Assembly: GCA_007695015.1 (NCBI GenBank)
Contig: REEN01000029.1
Location: 62,001 to 126,000 of the forward strand
Direction of reading: 5' to 3'
DNA: 64,000 bases
Source of the DNA: Marinilabiliales bacterium
GTDB taxonomy: Bacteria > Bacteroidota > Bacteroidia > Bacteroidales > PUMT01
Shown in pieces: positions 8,423 to 17,608 of the stretch (the stretch's first letter is position 1; each line of letters begins with the position of its first letter). The notes under the pieces were generated by a model. That model had not been told where the DNA came from and did not search any database. It was given only the letters and a program-made list of their open reading frames with translations. A program made the translations under genes and the position numbers.

Positions 8423-9784
8423 TTGGAAGAGAGTGATTATTTTTTAGGGTTTTTCACAAATACAGATTTGGTTTTTCACCCATTTACAGTCGGGATAGGT
8501 ATGGGCCTGCTCGGACTCGCCTTTCTGCTGATTGTTTCGGCCCTGATATCCGGATCTGAGGTGGCTTTTTTTTCTCTGTCACCCGCAAACCTCAACACCA
8601 TTGAGAAGGGGGAATCCAATTCCAGCCGTGTGGTAAGAATGCTTTTGGAGGACCAGGAGAGATTGCTGGCTACCATTGTGGTTTCAAACAATTTTGTAAA
8701 TGTTGCCATTGTAATCCTCTCAACGGTCATTGCCGAATCTATCATGGACTTTTCAGCATCACCTGCCCTTGGCTTCTTTATTATGGTGGTGGTTATTACT
8801 TTCCTTCTTTTATTGTTTGGTGAGATATTGCCTAAACTGTATGCCAACCACAGGCCCCTGAGGTTTGCACTATTTATGGCCCATCCCCTGCTTCTTGCCG
8901 GCAGCCTGCTCAAACCGCTAAGCATGCTCCTTATAAGGTCCGGAGCTTTTTTCTACAGGAAGGTAACCAGCACACGTGACAACCTTTCTATCGATGACCT
9001 GGGCCATGCGCTTGATCTTACTGCACCTTCGCTGAAGGAGGACAAAAAGATACTCAGGGGTATTGTCGATTTCGGCAACAAGGCAGTTACCGAGATAATG
9101 AAACCACGGATTGATGTGGCTGCTGTTAACACATCGACAGTTATGAGCAACCTCATCTCAATAATTATTGAGTCTGGTTACTCCCGTATTCCGGTATATT
9201 CAGGTACATTTGATGATGTTAAAGGGATCCTTTATGTTAAGGACCTTCTGCCACACCACCAGAAGGGAGATTCCTTCAGGTGGCAGACCCTGATAAGGCC
9301 TCCTTATTTCGTTCCTGAAACAAAGAAGATAAATGACCTGCTGAAAGAGTTCCAGCTTCAGAAGATCCATATGGCTGTGGTTGTTGATGAATACGGAGGC
9401 ACCACAGGCATAGTTACGATGGAAGACATACTTGAGGAGATAGTTGGAGAGATCAGTGATGAATTTGATCTTGAGGAGCTCTATTTCTCAAAACTTGACG
9501 ACGGCACCTATATATTCGAGGGGAAGACCCCGCTGAATGACTTCTATAAGATATTGAACCTCAATCCCGGAGTTTTTGATGATATAAGAGGGGATGCCGA
9601 TACCCTGGCAGGGCTTATTCTTGAATACGAGGGAGAGATCCCCGGCAAGAACAAGAAAATAGTGTACGGACAATTTGAGTTCAGGATAGAGTCGGCCGAT
9701 AACCGGCGCATCAAACAGATCAGGGTCAGCCTTTCAGATGATGCAATACCCGATGAAGTGGATACGAAAAAGAGCAAGGAGTAG
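8423..9784 (+). CDS. gldE: Gliding motility-associated protein GldE (CNNM/HlyC-CorC family)
   Basis: A 453-residue membrane protein. A CNNM (DUF21) domain with about four hydrophobic segments covers residues 25-200 and contains [20 protein letters not shown] pair (about 215-335, with [24 protein letters not shown]) and a CorC_HlyC domain (about 350-435) follow. GldE is required with GldD for gliding and type IX secretion in Flavobacterium. The start is a TTG at 8423; the next in-frame ATG is near residue 27, which would cut into the first membrane segment, so TTG is preferred but not certain. gldD begins 3 bp after the stop. Confidence 0.9.
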   Translation: MEESDYFLGFFTNTDLVFHPFTVGIGMGLLGLAFLLIVSALISGSEVAFFSLSPANLNTIEKGESNSSRVVRMLLEDQERLLATIVVSNNFVNVAIVILSTVIAESIMDFSASPALGFFIMVVVITFLLLLFGEILPKLYANHRPLRFALFMAHPLLLAGSLLKPLSMLLIRSGAFFYRKVTSTRDNLSIDDLGHALDLTAPSLKEDKKILRGIVDFGNKAVTEIMKPRIDVAAVNTSTVMSNLISIIIESGYSRIPVYSGTFDDVKGILYVKDLLPHHQKGDSFRWQTLIRPPYFVPETKKINDLLKEFQLQKIHMAVVVDEYGGTTGIVTMEDILEEIVGEISDEFDLEELYFSKLDDGTYIFEGKTPLNDFYKILNLNPGVFDDIRGDADTLAGLILEYEGEIPGKNKKIVYGQFEFRIESADNRRIKQIRVSLSDDAIPDEVDTKKSKE

Positions 9785-9787
9785 TTT

Positions 9788-10366
9788 ATGAAACACCCGA
9801 CGACAGCCATAGCATTCATATCGGCAGCGGTTTTAACGTTTGTTTCCTGCACCGGTGAGTATTCGCCGAGGCCAAGGGGCTATTTCAGGATAGACTTCCC
9901 CGAAAGGGAATATATAACCTATGAAGGGGACTGCCCTTTTACATTCAGCTATCCTGCATTTGCAGAGATAAATGATGATGATGGCAGGCTGGCACATCCC
10001 TGCTGGTTTAATATAGACTTCCCCGGCTACAGGGGGAGACTGCATATCAGCTACAGCGAAATTGACAACAACCTGGTTGATTACCTGGAAGATGCACGAA
10101 AACTTGCCTTCAGGCACACGGTCAAGGCTGATGCGATTGATGAAAGAATGTTCATAAACAGGGCTGATGATGTGTACGGAACACTTTATGATATCAAAGG
10201 AAATGCGGCTTCGGCGGTGCAGTTCTACCTGACCGATTCCTCCAGCCATTTTTTCCGTGGGGCACTTTACTTCAACGTTACACCCAACAGGGATTCACTC
10301 GATCCTGTTATCGATTATTTCATAGAAGATATAATATACCTGATGGAAAGTTTTGCCTGGAAGTAA
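9788..10366 (+). CDS. gldD: Gliding motility lipoprotein GldD
   Basis: A 192-residue lipoprotein. The signal peptide ends in a lipobox with Cys near residue 21 (FVSCTG), followed by the GldD-typical PRPRGYFRIDFPEREY segment. GldD is an outer-envelope lipoprotein needed for gliding and for function of the GldN-GldK/L/M secretion machinery in flavobacteria. It is placed 3 bp after gldE, so the two are translationally linked, and is followed by the phosphopantetheinyl transferase gene after 46 bp. Confidence 0.93.
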   Translation: MKHPTTAIAFISAAVLTFVSCTGEYSPRPRGYFRIDFPEREYITYEGDCPFTFSYPAFAEINDDDGRLAHPCWFNIDFPGYRGRLHISYSEIDNNLVDYLEDARKLAFRHTVKADAIDERMFINRADDVYGTLYDIKGNAASAVQFYLTDSSSHFFRGALYFNVTPNRDSLDPVIDYFIEDIIYLMESFAWK

Positions 10367-10412
10367 ATGATTTCTCATATTTGCCGTTTGCGGTAAGCAA
10401 AAAGTCTAAGGT

Positions 10413-11045
10413 ATGGGACTGGTAATGAAAAAATATGTGCAGGACGATACTCTTCTGGGCTTGTGGGAGATAGACGAGGATTTTTTCTCGCTTTACGACC
10501 GGCTGGATTTGGATGAGGGGGAGATAGACACGCTGAACAGCTTTAAAAGCTACGGCAGGAAGCTGGAGTGGCTCAGTGTCAGGGTTCTTCTGCTGGAGAT
10601 GGTCGGGCCTGGAATAAAGATATATTACAACGGCAACCGTAAACCCTTCCTTACCGACCCTGACTACCACATAAGTATATCCCACTCAGGCCGGCTGACC
10701 TCCATAATCCTGAGCAGGACAAAACGTGTGGGTGTTGACCTTGAAAATATTTCAGGAAAGATATCTTCACTTGCCGGGAAATTCCTTACTTCCGCTGAGG
10801 AGGAGGCGGTAAGCCGGAGGTTCAGGCGGTACCATGTATATATTTACTGGTGTGCCAAGGAGACGCTCTACAAGATATGCGACAAGCAGAACATTAACTT
10901 CCGTGAGGATATCATTATCGATCCGTTCACTCCTGAGAAGTCGGGTACCTTAACGGGCCGGGTTCATACAGATGCGATAAGGGAGGATTTTGTGCTCCAC
11001 TATTTCAAGTACCGTAAATATTCCGTTGTTTGGTGTTGCAAGTAA
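10413..11045 (+). CDS. 4'-phosphopantetheinyl transferase superfamily protein
   Basis: A 210-residue protein of Sfp/AcpT type. It has the conserved GVDLEN motif (about residue 108-113) and the WCAKETLYKI motif (about 146-155) that bind Mg2+ and coenzyme A, after a SISHS-type segment (ISISHSGRL). It would transfer phosphopantetheine from CoA to a carrier protein such as acyl carrier protein. It sits in the usual Bacteroidota place after gldD. The start at 10413 or at the ATG four codons later are both possible. Confidence 0.9.
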   Translation: MGLVMKKYVQDDTLLGLWEIDEDFFSLYDRLDLDEGEIDTLNSFKSYGRKLEWLSVRVLLLEMVGPGIKIYYNGNRKPFLTDPDYHISISHSGRLTSIILSRTKRVGVDLENISGKISSLAGKFLTSAEEEAVSRRFRRYHVYIYWCAKETLYKICDKQNINFREDIIIDPFTPEKSGTLTGRVHTDAIREDFVLHYFKYRKYSVVWCCK

Positions 11046-11052
11046 ACAGTTT

Positions 11053-11778
11053 ATGATATACCAGTCGATTCTTACCCTTTCGGGGAAAAAAAAGATCCTT
11101 GCGCTGTTGGTTGATCCCGATGAGACGGGGGTTGAAAGGCTTGGCGGACTGATGGAGATGGCTGCGTCATCAGGTGTTTCCCTGGTGCTTGTCGGGGGAA
11201 GCCTTGTAAGTAATCCCGTTGATCCGGTCGTTGAGGCCATAAAAGACATATCATCCATACCCGTCCTCCTTTTCCCGGGCAATCCCGGACAGCTCAGCAG
11301 CAAGGCCGATGGAATATTGCTGCTGTCGCTTATATCGGGGAGGAACCCGGAGTTTCTTATCGGCAACCATGTTGTGGCAGCACGGTTTATCAAAAACAGC
11401 AGGCTCGAGGTAATACCAACGGGTTACATGCTGATTGAGAACGGTGCGTTGAGTTCGGTCGGCTATATGAGCAATACCACCCCTATACCCCGCAACAAAC
11501 CTGATATTGCTGTATCCACTGCCATTGCCGGGGAGTTACTTGGACTTAAACTCATATACATGGAGGGCGGGAGCGGGGCAAACGGGATAATTCCGCCTGC
11601 CATGATTGAGGCGGTAAGGAAGAATATCAGCGTACCCCTGGTGGTGGGCGGCGGAATAAGGGATGCAGATGATCTCCGGAAAGTTTTTGATGCCGGTGCC
11701 GATATAGCAGTTGTTGGCAATTCAGTCGAGAGGGATCCCTCAAAGCTTGAAGAGTTCGCAGCCCTTTTGAGGTCCTGA
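11053..11778 (+). CDS. Geranylgeranylglyceryl/heptaprenylglyceryl phosphate synthase
   Basis: A 241-residue TIM-barrel prenyltransferase. Motifs visible are LALLVDPDE near the N-terminus, YMEGGSGA (about residue 164-171) and VVGGGIRDADD near the C-terminus, which bind glycerol-1-phosphate and the prenyl diphosphate in the PcrB/GGGPS family. It forms an ether bond between a polyprenyl group and glycerol-1-phosphate. Its physiological product in Bacteroidota is not settled. The ATG at 11053, 7 bp after the previous stop, is chosen over an earlier in-frame ATG at 10990 that overlaps the transferase gene by 56 bp. Confidence 0.9.
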   Translation: MIYQSILTLSGKKKILALLVDPDETGVERLGGLMEMAASSGVSLVLVGGSLVSNPVDPVVEAIKDISSIPVLLFPGNPGQLSSKADGILLLSLISGRNPEFLIGNHVVAARFIKNSRLEVIPTGYMLIENGALSSVGYMSNTTPIPRNKPDIAVSTAIAGELLGLKLIYMEGGSGANGIIPPAMIEAVRKNISVPLVVGGGIRDADDLRKVFDAGADIAVVGNSVERDPSKLEEFAALLRS

Positions 11779-11903
11779 ATGCACTGATGCCCGCTGCTAA
11801 TTGCCCATGCCACTCATTGCCCGGACCAAAAACAGGAAACCACTTGGGGCAGAAGGTCTCATCGATAAGTCCAGCTCTTGATCGCCGGAACCAAAAACAA
11901 AAA

Positions 11904-11921
11904 ACCACCCTCAGGGGTGGT
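11904..11921 (-). terminator. Intrinsic terminator of the TPR-protein gene
   Basis: A 7-bp GC-rich stem ACCACCC/GGGTGGT with a four-base loop is followed on the minus strand by a T-rich run (about 11890-11903). It lies 30 bp after the TPR gene. It could also weakly stop rightward transcription from the GGGP synthase. Confidence 0.8.
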
Positions 11922-11950
11922 CTTCTGTTTTGGTTTTGTGCCCGGATATT

Positions 11951-12928
11951 TTACGGGCACTTCAGAACATGTTCCATCTGATATTTTGCAGAAGCTTCGT
12001 AGTTGCCGAAAGCGGCATTGCTGTATGCTTCACATGCCTGTGAGGCGTTGCCCAGCCCTTCATAGGCCTTGCCAAGCTCAAAGTACATCTTGGCTTTTTC
12101 CTCCCGGCTGCCTGCAGACAATTCGATCGCCCTTTGAGCGCTGTTCACCGCATCCTGGTACCTTCTCAGCTCATTGTACACCGATGCGAGAAGGAAGTGT
12201 GATTCCGGGAACTCCTGGTCATATGCTAGTGATGTGGTAAGAAATTCAAGCGACTGGTCATAGTTGGCCTCTCCCTTGGCTCTGACGGCACGCACAAGGA
12301 AGAAGTCGCGCGCGGTCGACTCGGCTGTCTGAAGAATCTGATCGTCATCTGTCATCAGGGCCGACTCAATGGCCATGTCCATGCTCTCCCTGAAGTTGGC
12401 CGCATCTTCCAGTCTCCTGTACACAAGTCCCTTTCCGAGGTAGGATCTTGCATGCTGGGGGTTTATGGCCAGTGCCATATCAAACATGCTGAGCGCTTCA
12501 TCATAGTTCTCCGCCCTGAACAGGGCATTGGCATGCATGGCATAAAGCTGGTGAAGAACATTTTCGGATCGTGTTTTTGTGCCGGGGTCGTTGTATTCGC
12601 CCGCCACTTCTATCGCCTCTTCAAAACCCGATATGGCATCCGGGATGTTCCGTTCACGGTAATAACCCATTGCCAGGTCGAAATATAGACCCGGTATCTG
12701 TATCTCTGCCTGCTCTTTGACCTCTTCTCCCTCTGCGCCTAACAGGCTGGCAATCTCATAGCTCTTTTTAAAGCTTTCGATTGCTGCCCTTATGTCACTG
12801 TCAACAAGGTCTAACCCGTTATTGTATGCATCTATGGCATCCTTCAGGGTTTGTCCGTTTGCCTGGAAACCTATAAAAAGGGACACCAGCGACAACAATA
12901 AAAACTTTTTCATTAACCTGATCTTCAT
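11951..12928 (-). CDS. Secreted tetratricopeptide-repeat protein
   Basis: A 325-residue protein with an N-terminal signal peptide (MKKFLLLSLVSLFIGF, cut near QANGQ). At least five TPR-like helical repeats follow, visible as ALFRAENYDEALSMFDMAL, YLGKGLVYRRLED, FLLASVYNELRRYQDAVNSAQRA and AKMYFELGKAYEGLGNASQACEAY. TPRs bind other proteins; a periplasmic scaffolding role is inferred. No enzymatic domain is seen. Translation may start at the first ATG or at the MKKF methionine five codons later. It is transcribed alone and ends at a strong terminator. Confidence 0.85.
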   Translation of the reverse strand: MKIRLMKKFLLLSLVSLFIGFQANGQTLKDAIDAYNNGLDLVDSDIRAAIESFKKSYEIASLLGAEGEEVKEQAEIQIPGLYFDLAMGYYRERNIPDAISGFEEAIEVAGEYNDPGTKTRSENVLHQLYAMHANALFRAENYDEALSMFDMALAINPQHARSYLGKGLVYRRLEDAANFRESMDMAIESALMTDDDQILQTAESTARDFFLVRAVRAKGEANYDQSLEFLTTSLAYDQEFPESHFLLASVYNELRRYQDAVNSAQRAIELSAGSREEKAKMYFELGKAYEGLGNASQACEAYSNAAFGNYEASAKYQMEHVLKCP

Positions 12929-13029
12929 AAACTTTGAGTTTTGTTTTGTTCTGTTAAAATTTTTCAGGGTGCTAAAATAGTATTTTTTTTAAAAGGAACT
13001 ATAAAAACCCTATCTGAATTGTATATTAA

Positions 13030-13920
13030 TTAATTAAACACAAAAACCGGCTTCTTTGTTTCAAACAGCAATTTCTTTGCCAAACTTGGATTGAAAAGCC
13101 TGTAAAATATATTTCTTTTTTTGTGGGTTAGCGCAATCATCTCAATATCATTTGCTTCTACAAATAAATTGAGGTCGGTTACAATATCATCACTTTTGAT
13201 ATTATGACATTCAATTGACAGCACCTTTTTGTTCTCTATAAGTTTGTGCTTCATCTCCGACATTTTGCTTTCCTTATCCTCTTTTGACGAACCTGTCTCG
13301 AAATGGACACAAAATATTTTCAGGCTGTAGCCCGACATGATTGCAGAGAGGCTGCCAATGGCCTGGTAATCGGAATCATCAAAATCGGTGGCATATAGCA
13401 GCCTGATATTTCCCTTCTCCCTGAGCTTCGCGTCCCGGGTCACCAGCAGTACAGGAATCCCTGAAATATCGATGACTCTTGAGGCAACAGATCCGAGAAC
13501 CTCATTGGCCCGATCGCCGTGACCTCTTGTCCCGATCACAATGAAATCAGGATCATAAGCTTCAATAATGCTCTCAATCTCCTCACCGGGTTGTCCGGCA
13601 ACCACTCCGGTTTCAACCTCCACCTCTTTGAGGTTCTTTAGCTTTGCATATTTCTTAAGCTTTTTGGCAAACTTTTTCATCTCCTTTTTTGAGTTTTCCT
13701 CAAGCTCACGGAATACCTCTGCCATGTTCGACTGGTATGTAAATGCATCGGGGAAGGCCATGGCATCGATCATAGGATTGAAGAATGCATGAAACAGTTT
13801 CAGTCCGGCACCCGTGCGTGAAGCCAGGTGCATTGCAAAGTAGCATGCGTTTAATGAGTACCCGGAGAAATCTACCGGCACCAGTATACGGTTGATTTTT
13901 TTGCTGACGTTATTGTTCAT
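13030..13920 (-). CDS. Universal stress protein with two UspA domains
   Basis: A 296-residue tandem UspA protein. Domain 1 (residues about 9-160) starts NRILVPVDFSGYSLNA and has the complete nucleotide-binding loop GTRGHGDRANEVLGSVASRV, so ATP binding is likely. Domain 2 (about 165-296) lacks that glycine-rich loop; its equivalent is LTHKKRNIFYRLFNPSLAKKL, so it is probably non-binding. Tandem Usp proteins act in stress or growth-arrest adaptation. It is divergent from the large ATP-grasp pair, with a TATATTTG box about 65 bp upstream on its own strand. Confidence 0.92.
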   Translation of the reverse strand: MNNNVSKKINRILVPVDFSGYSLNACYFAMHLASRTGAGLKLFHAFFNPMIDAMAFPDAFTYQSNMAEVFRELEENSKKEMKKFAKKLKKYAKLKNLKEVEVETGVVAGQPGEEIESIIEAYDPDFIVIGTRGHGDRANEVLGSVASRVIDISGIPVLLVTRDAKLREKGNIRLLYATDFDDSDYQAIGSLSAIMSGYSLKIFCVHFETGSSKEDKESKMSEMKHKLIENKKVLSIECHNIKSDDIVTDLNLFVEANDIEMIALTHKKRNIFYRLFNPSLAKKLLFETKKPVFVFN

Positions 13921-13984
13921 GGTTTAAGTATTAATGATTTATTCCGGGCATATTGGAATAAACCGGGCCCGCTTATAAAACTTA

Positions 13985-13992
13985 CAAATATA
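13985..13992 (-). promoter_or_regulatory. Candidate -7 promoter box (TATATTTG) for the universal stress gene
   Basis: An exact TAnnTTTG match on the minus strand about 65 bp upstream of the start codon, in the 219-bp gap shared with the large rightward gene. Confidence 0.45.
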
Positions 13993-14139
13993 TGCCGAAA
14001 TTGTCATACCAATGCTTAATTCCGGTGACAGGGTCAAGATAAATAAAAGATGAATCAATGTCAATACCAACGGGATTTTGTAATTTTAAGATGTGAAATT
14101 TTATGTTTTGCCATCACAAGGCAATAAAACCGTAACCGG

Positions 14140-17100
14140 ATGGAAGACAATGAGGTCAGGGGAGACAGCAATATCAACAAGTTGCTGGAAGAGAGAAGAG
14201 AAAGGCTGAAGGAACTTGCATGCATTAACCAGACAACGGCAATTCTCAGGGAGGGTAAGCCTGTAGAAGAGACACTCCACCAGGTAACCCTCATACTGAC
14301 CACCGCATGGCAGTATCCGGAATACACCGTTTCCCGTATAATATACGAAGGCAAGGAATACCGAAGTCCCCGATTCAGGGTAACAGAGTGGCTGCAATCA
14401 CAAAGCTTCAGGACGCTCGACGGGAATGAAGGGACAATTGAGGTGTGCTATACAAGGGAGTTTGCCACCCTTGACGAGGGTCCTTTCCTGGAGGAGGAGC
14501 GTCATCTGATCGATAATATTGCCAGCCTGCTGACAGGTTACATAAATAGCTACAAAGCAAAGACGCTGCTGTTCAGGGCAAAAAGAAAAGAGAGGCAGGA
14601 GAAGAAGCAGGCTGAAGAGAAGGAGAGGATAAGCAGCAGCCGGCAGCTTCTGCAGCGGTTCCTCAACAAGCATAATGCAGAGCGCGACCTGTTCCATGAT
14701 CTGATGCCGTTTAAGGTAAAGGAGATACTTCTTGTTGCCACACTTTACGACGCGTACAGTATAGAGAAGGAGGGGCGTTTTTCCGACCATATGCTCGGAC
14801 AGTACCACCAGCTCAACCTTACCTCCCTGCCCAGGGTAACAGGTGTATCAAAGCTTGAGGAGGCACTTGATGAGCTGGCCACTAAACATTATGATATGGT
14901 TATCGTAATGATGGGCATGGACAAGCAGACACCGCTGGTTTTGAGCAAAAGGATGAAGGAGGAGTTTGCCTATATTCCCGTATTCTTTCTTCTTAACAAT
15001 AACAGGGATATTGAGACATTTGAGGAATCACCCGCCAGGTATGGTTTCGTGAACCGTGTATTTGTATGGAACGGAGACTCGAAAATGTTCTTCGCCATGG
15101 TTAAGCTGCTGGAGGACCAGGTCAATGTAGAGAATGATACTGCCATGGGATTTACCAAGGTGATACTTCTTGTAGAGGATTCGCCAAAGTATTACTCCCG
15201 TTACCTTCCAATGATATATTCTATAGTTCTTGAACAGACCCGGCACCTGATCGAAGATGTCAATACCGACGAGCTTTACAAGGTGCTGAAGCTGAGGGGC
15301 CGGCCTAAAATACTTCTTGCATCTACCTGGGAGGAGGCGATGGATATATTTACCCGCTACAGGGAATATGTACTTTGTGTAATTTCCGATGCCCGCATCC
15401 CCCGTAAGGGGAAGATCGACCCCATGGCAGGTGTTGAACTGATAAAATATGTCAAGAGCCAGGTTGAAAACCTTCCATCCATGCTGCAATCGGCCGATCC
15501 TGAATACCAGAAAATGGCCCATGAGCTGAAAGTCAGCTTTATAAACAAGAATTCTGAAACACTTCTGCAGGACCTGAAAAGCTTTATTACCTATTTCCTT
15601 GGATTTGGTCATTTTGTTTACCGCGACAACGAGGGGCGGCAGATCGCCGTGGCTAAGTCAATGCGGGAGTTTGAAAGCTACCTGAAAACGGTTCCCGAAG
15701 AGTCTCTTGTCTACCATGCAGTTAAGAACCATTTTTCCCTATGGCTGATGGCAAGGGGGGAGGTTAAGATTGCCCGTATAATCAACCCCCTTAAGATAAA
15801 TGATTTCAGCAATCCGGCAGCGATGCGCGAGTTTCTTATCAACATTATCTCCAAGCACCGTAATGAGCAGGATATGGGGAAGATTGTCAATTTCGAGGAG
15901 TCGGCCATCCTGGACGAGTCAAATATAGTCTCTTTTGCTGCCGGATCACTTGGGGGAAAGGGACGGGGACTTGCATTTGTAAATTCTCTGATCTACAGTT
16001 TCAGGTTCTCGGAGCTTATAGAGGGTATAAATGTGCGCACTCCGGTTACCGGTATAATTGGCACCGAAGAGTTTGATGTTTTCCTGGAGATTAATAAGCT
16101 GTATGATATAGTTTACAAAGAGGAGAGCTATGACAGGATAAAAAAATTGTTCCTTGAGGGGAATATCAGCTACAACCTTGAAAAGAAGCTGCGGATATTC
16201 ATGAACGTGGTAAAACGTCCGATTGCCATCAGGTCCTCAAGCCTTTTTGAGGATTCGCTTATGCAACCATTCTCGGGGATTTTCGGGACCTGGCTCCTTC
16301 CGAACAATCATCCCAGTTTTGATGTAAGGCTTCAGCAGGCTATGGATGGCATCAAGCTGGTATACGCATCAATATTCTCAGACGATTCCAAAAGATATTT
16401 TGAATCTATCAATAACCGGATTGAAGAGGAGAAGATGGCAATTGTCCTGCAGGAGGTCGTCGGCAACAGGTCGGGTGACAGCTATTATCCCCACATAAGC
16501 GGCACGGCACAGTCCCATAACTATTATCCGGTAGCACATATGAAACCTGATGAAGGCTTCAGTGTTATGGCAATCGGACTGGGCCATTATGTAGTAAGAG
16601 GTGAGCAGGCATGGAGGTTCTCGCCGGTATATCCCGATCTTGAGATCTCCTCGCCGAAGGATCAGTTTAAAAATTCCCAGTTGCATTTTTACGCCGTGAA
16701 CATGGCCAGGCCGGAGGTTAATCTTCTGGAGGGGGAGGATGCGGGACTTATAAGGCTTGATATTTCAGAAGCTGAGAAGCACGGTAACCTTAAGCATTGT
16801 GCCTCGGTATATGACCGCGACAGTGACCGGATGGTGCCGGGTATTGAGACGGCAGGACCGAGGGTGGTTAATTTTTCCAACATCCTTAAATATGATTACA
16901 TCCCTCTTGCAAAGACCATAAGCGTTACCCTTGATGTTGTGAGGGAAGCGCTCGGATGTCCGGTTGAAATAGAATTTGCGGTTGACCTGAAAAAAGATGA
17001 GAAGGGCCTGCCATCGTTTTACCTGTTGCAGATCAAGCCGCTTTTCGGCAGCAGCAGCGATTATGCCATTGACATGAAGACAATTGACAATAGTAAAGTA

Positions 17101-17601
17101 ATACTCAGGTCGGGAAAGAGCATGGGCAACGGGAAGATCGATTATATAGGCGACATGGTATGTATAAAAAGGGATAAGTTCGACAGGCTTAAAACCCGGG
17201 AGATGGCTGCAGAGGTTGATAGGATAAACTCAGCCATGATCAGGGGAGGAAGGAAATATGTACTTATAGGACCCGGCCGGTGGGGCACCCGCGACCGCTT
17301 CATAGGCATTCCGGTTACATGGCCGCAGATATCAAATGCTGCAGTGATAGTCGAAATGAGCCTGGAAGGGTTTCCTCTCGATGCTTCACTGGGGTCTCAT
17401 TTTTTCCATAATCTCACTGCAATGAATGTTGGCTATTTTTCGGTGAATCACACAGATACTGATGATTTTTTCAGAGAGGAGATGCTTGATCAGGGTGAAA
17501 AAATTGACGAGACTGAATTTTTCATACATGTAAGATTTCCTGAGCCGTTACATGTTCTTATGGACGGAAGACAGGGGATTGCACTGATAATAAAACCATA
17601 A
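14140..17601 (+). CDS. Large GAF / double receiver-like / PEP-synthase-type ATP-grasp protein (paralogue A)
   Basis: A 1153-residue protein. Residues about 1-145 resemble a GAF sensor, followed by a charged coiled coil (about 146-185). Two receiver-like domains follow: the first (about 197-335) lacks the phosphoacceptor Asp (VIVMMGMD). The second (about 340-500) keeps an acidic pair E346-D347, a candidate phospho-Asp D417 (VISDARIP) and a Lys at 470. From about 597 comes a PEP synthase/PPDK-type ATP-grasp module: GSLGGKGRGLAF, AIRSSSLFEDS (about 695) and EIEFAVDL...LQIKPL (about 942-965). The normal phosphohistidine swivel and PEP-binding barrel are absent. The C-terminal 150 residues form a different domain with GPGRWG (about 1043) and SHFFHNLT (His 1087). 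The catalysed reaction is unknown. Its paralogue starts 7 bp downstream. Confidence 0.75.
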   Translation: MEDNEVRGDSNINKLLEERRERLKELACINQTTAILREGKPVEETLHQVTLILTTAWQYPEYTVSRIIYEGKEYRSPRFRVTEWLQSQSFRTLDGNEGTIEVCYTREFATLDEGPFLEEERHLIDNIASLLTGYINSYKAKTLLFRAKRKERQEKKQAEEKERISSSRQLLQRFLNKHNAERDLFHDLMPFKVKEILLVATLYDAYSIEKEGRFSDHMLGQYHQLNLTSLPRVTGVSKLEEALDELATKHYDMVIVMMGMDKQTPLVLSKRMKEEFAYIPVFFLLNNNRDIETFEESPARYGFVNRVFVWNGDSKMFFAMVKLLEDQVNVENDTAMGFTKVILLVEDSPKYYSRYLPMIYSIVLEQTRHLIEDVNTDELYKVLKLRGRPKILLASTWEEAMDIFTRYREYVLCVISDARIPRKGKIDPMAGVELIKYVKSQVENLPSMLQSADPEYQKMAHELKVSFINKNSETLLQDLKSFITYFLGFGHFVYRDNEGRQIAVAKSMREFESYLKTVPEESLVYHAVKNHFSLWLMARGEVKIARIINPLKINDFSNPAAMREFLINIISKHRNEQDMGKIVNFEESAILDESNIVSFAAGSLGGKGRGLAFVNSLIYSFRFSELIEGINVRTPVTGIIGTEEFDVFLEINKLYDIVYKEESYDRIKKLFLEGNISYNLEKKLRIFMNVVKRPIAIRSSSLFEDSLMQPFSGIFGTWLLPNNHPSFDVRLQQAMDGIKLVYASIFSDDSKRYFESINNRIEEEKMAIVLQEVVGNRSGDSYYPHISGTAQSHNYYPVAHMKPDEGFSVMAIGLGHYVVRGEQAWRFSPVYPDLEISSPKDQFKNSQLHFYAVNMARPEVNLLEGEDAGLIRLDISEAEKHGNLKHCASVYDRDSDRMVPGIETAGPRVVNFSNILKYDYIPLAKTISVTLDVVREALGCPVEIEFAVDLKKDEKGLPSFYLLQIKPLFGSSSDYAIDMKTIDNSKVILRSGKSMGNGKIDYIGDMVCIKRDKFDRLKTREMAAEVDRINSAMIRGGRKYVLIGPGRWGTRDRFIGIPVTWPQISNAAVIVEMSLEGFPLDASLGSHFFHNLTAMNVGYFSVNHTDTDDFFREEMLDQGEKIDETEFFIHVRFPEPLHVLMDGRQGIALIIKP

Positions 17602-17608
17602 CAAAATT

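Noticed and set aside
10990-11052. Longer N-terminus for the GGGP synthase
   Set aside because: It would overlap the previous gene by 56 bp and add 21 residues without family similarity.
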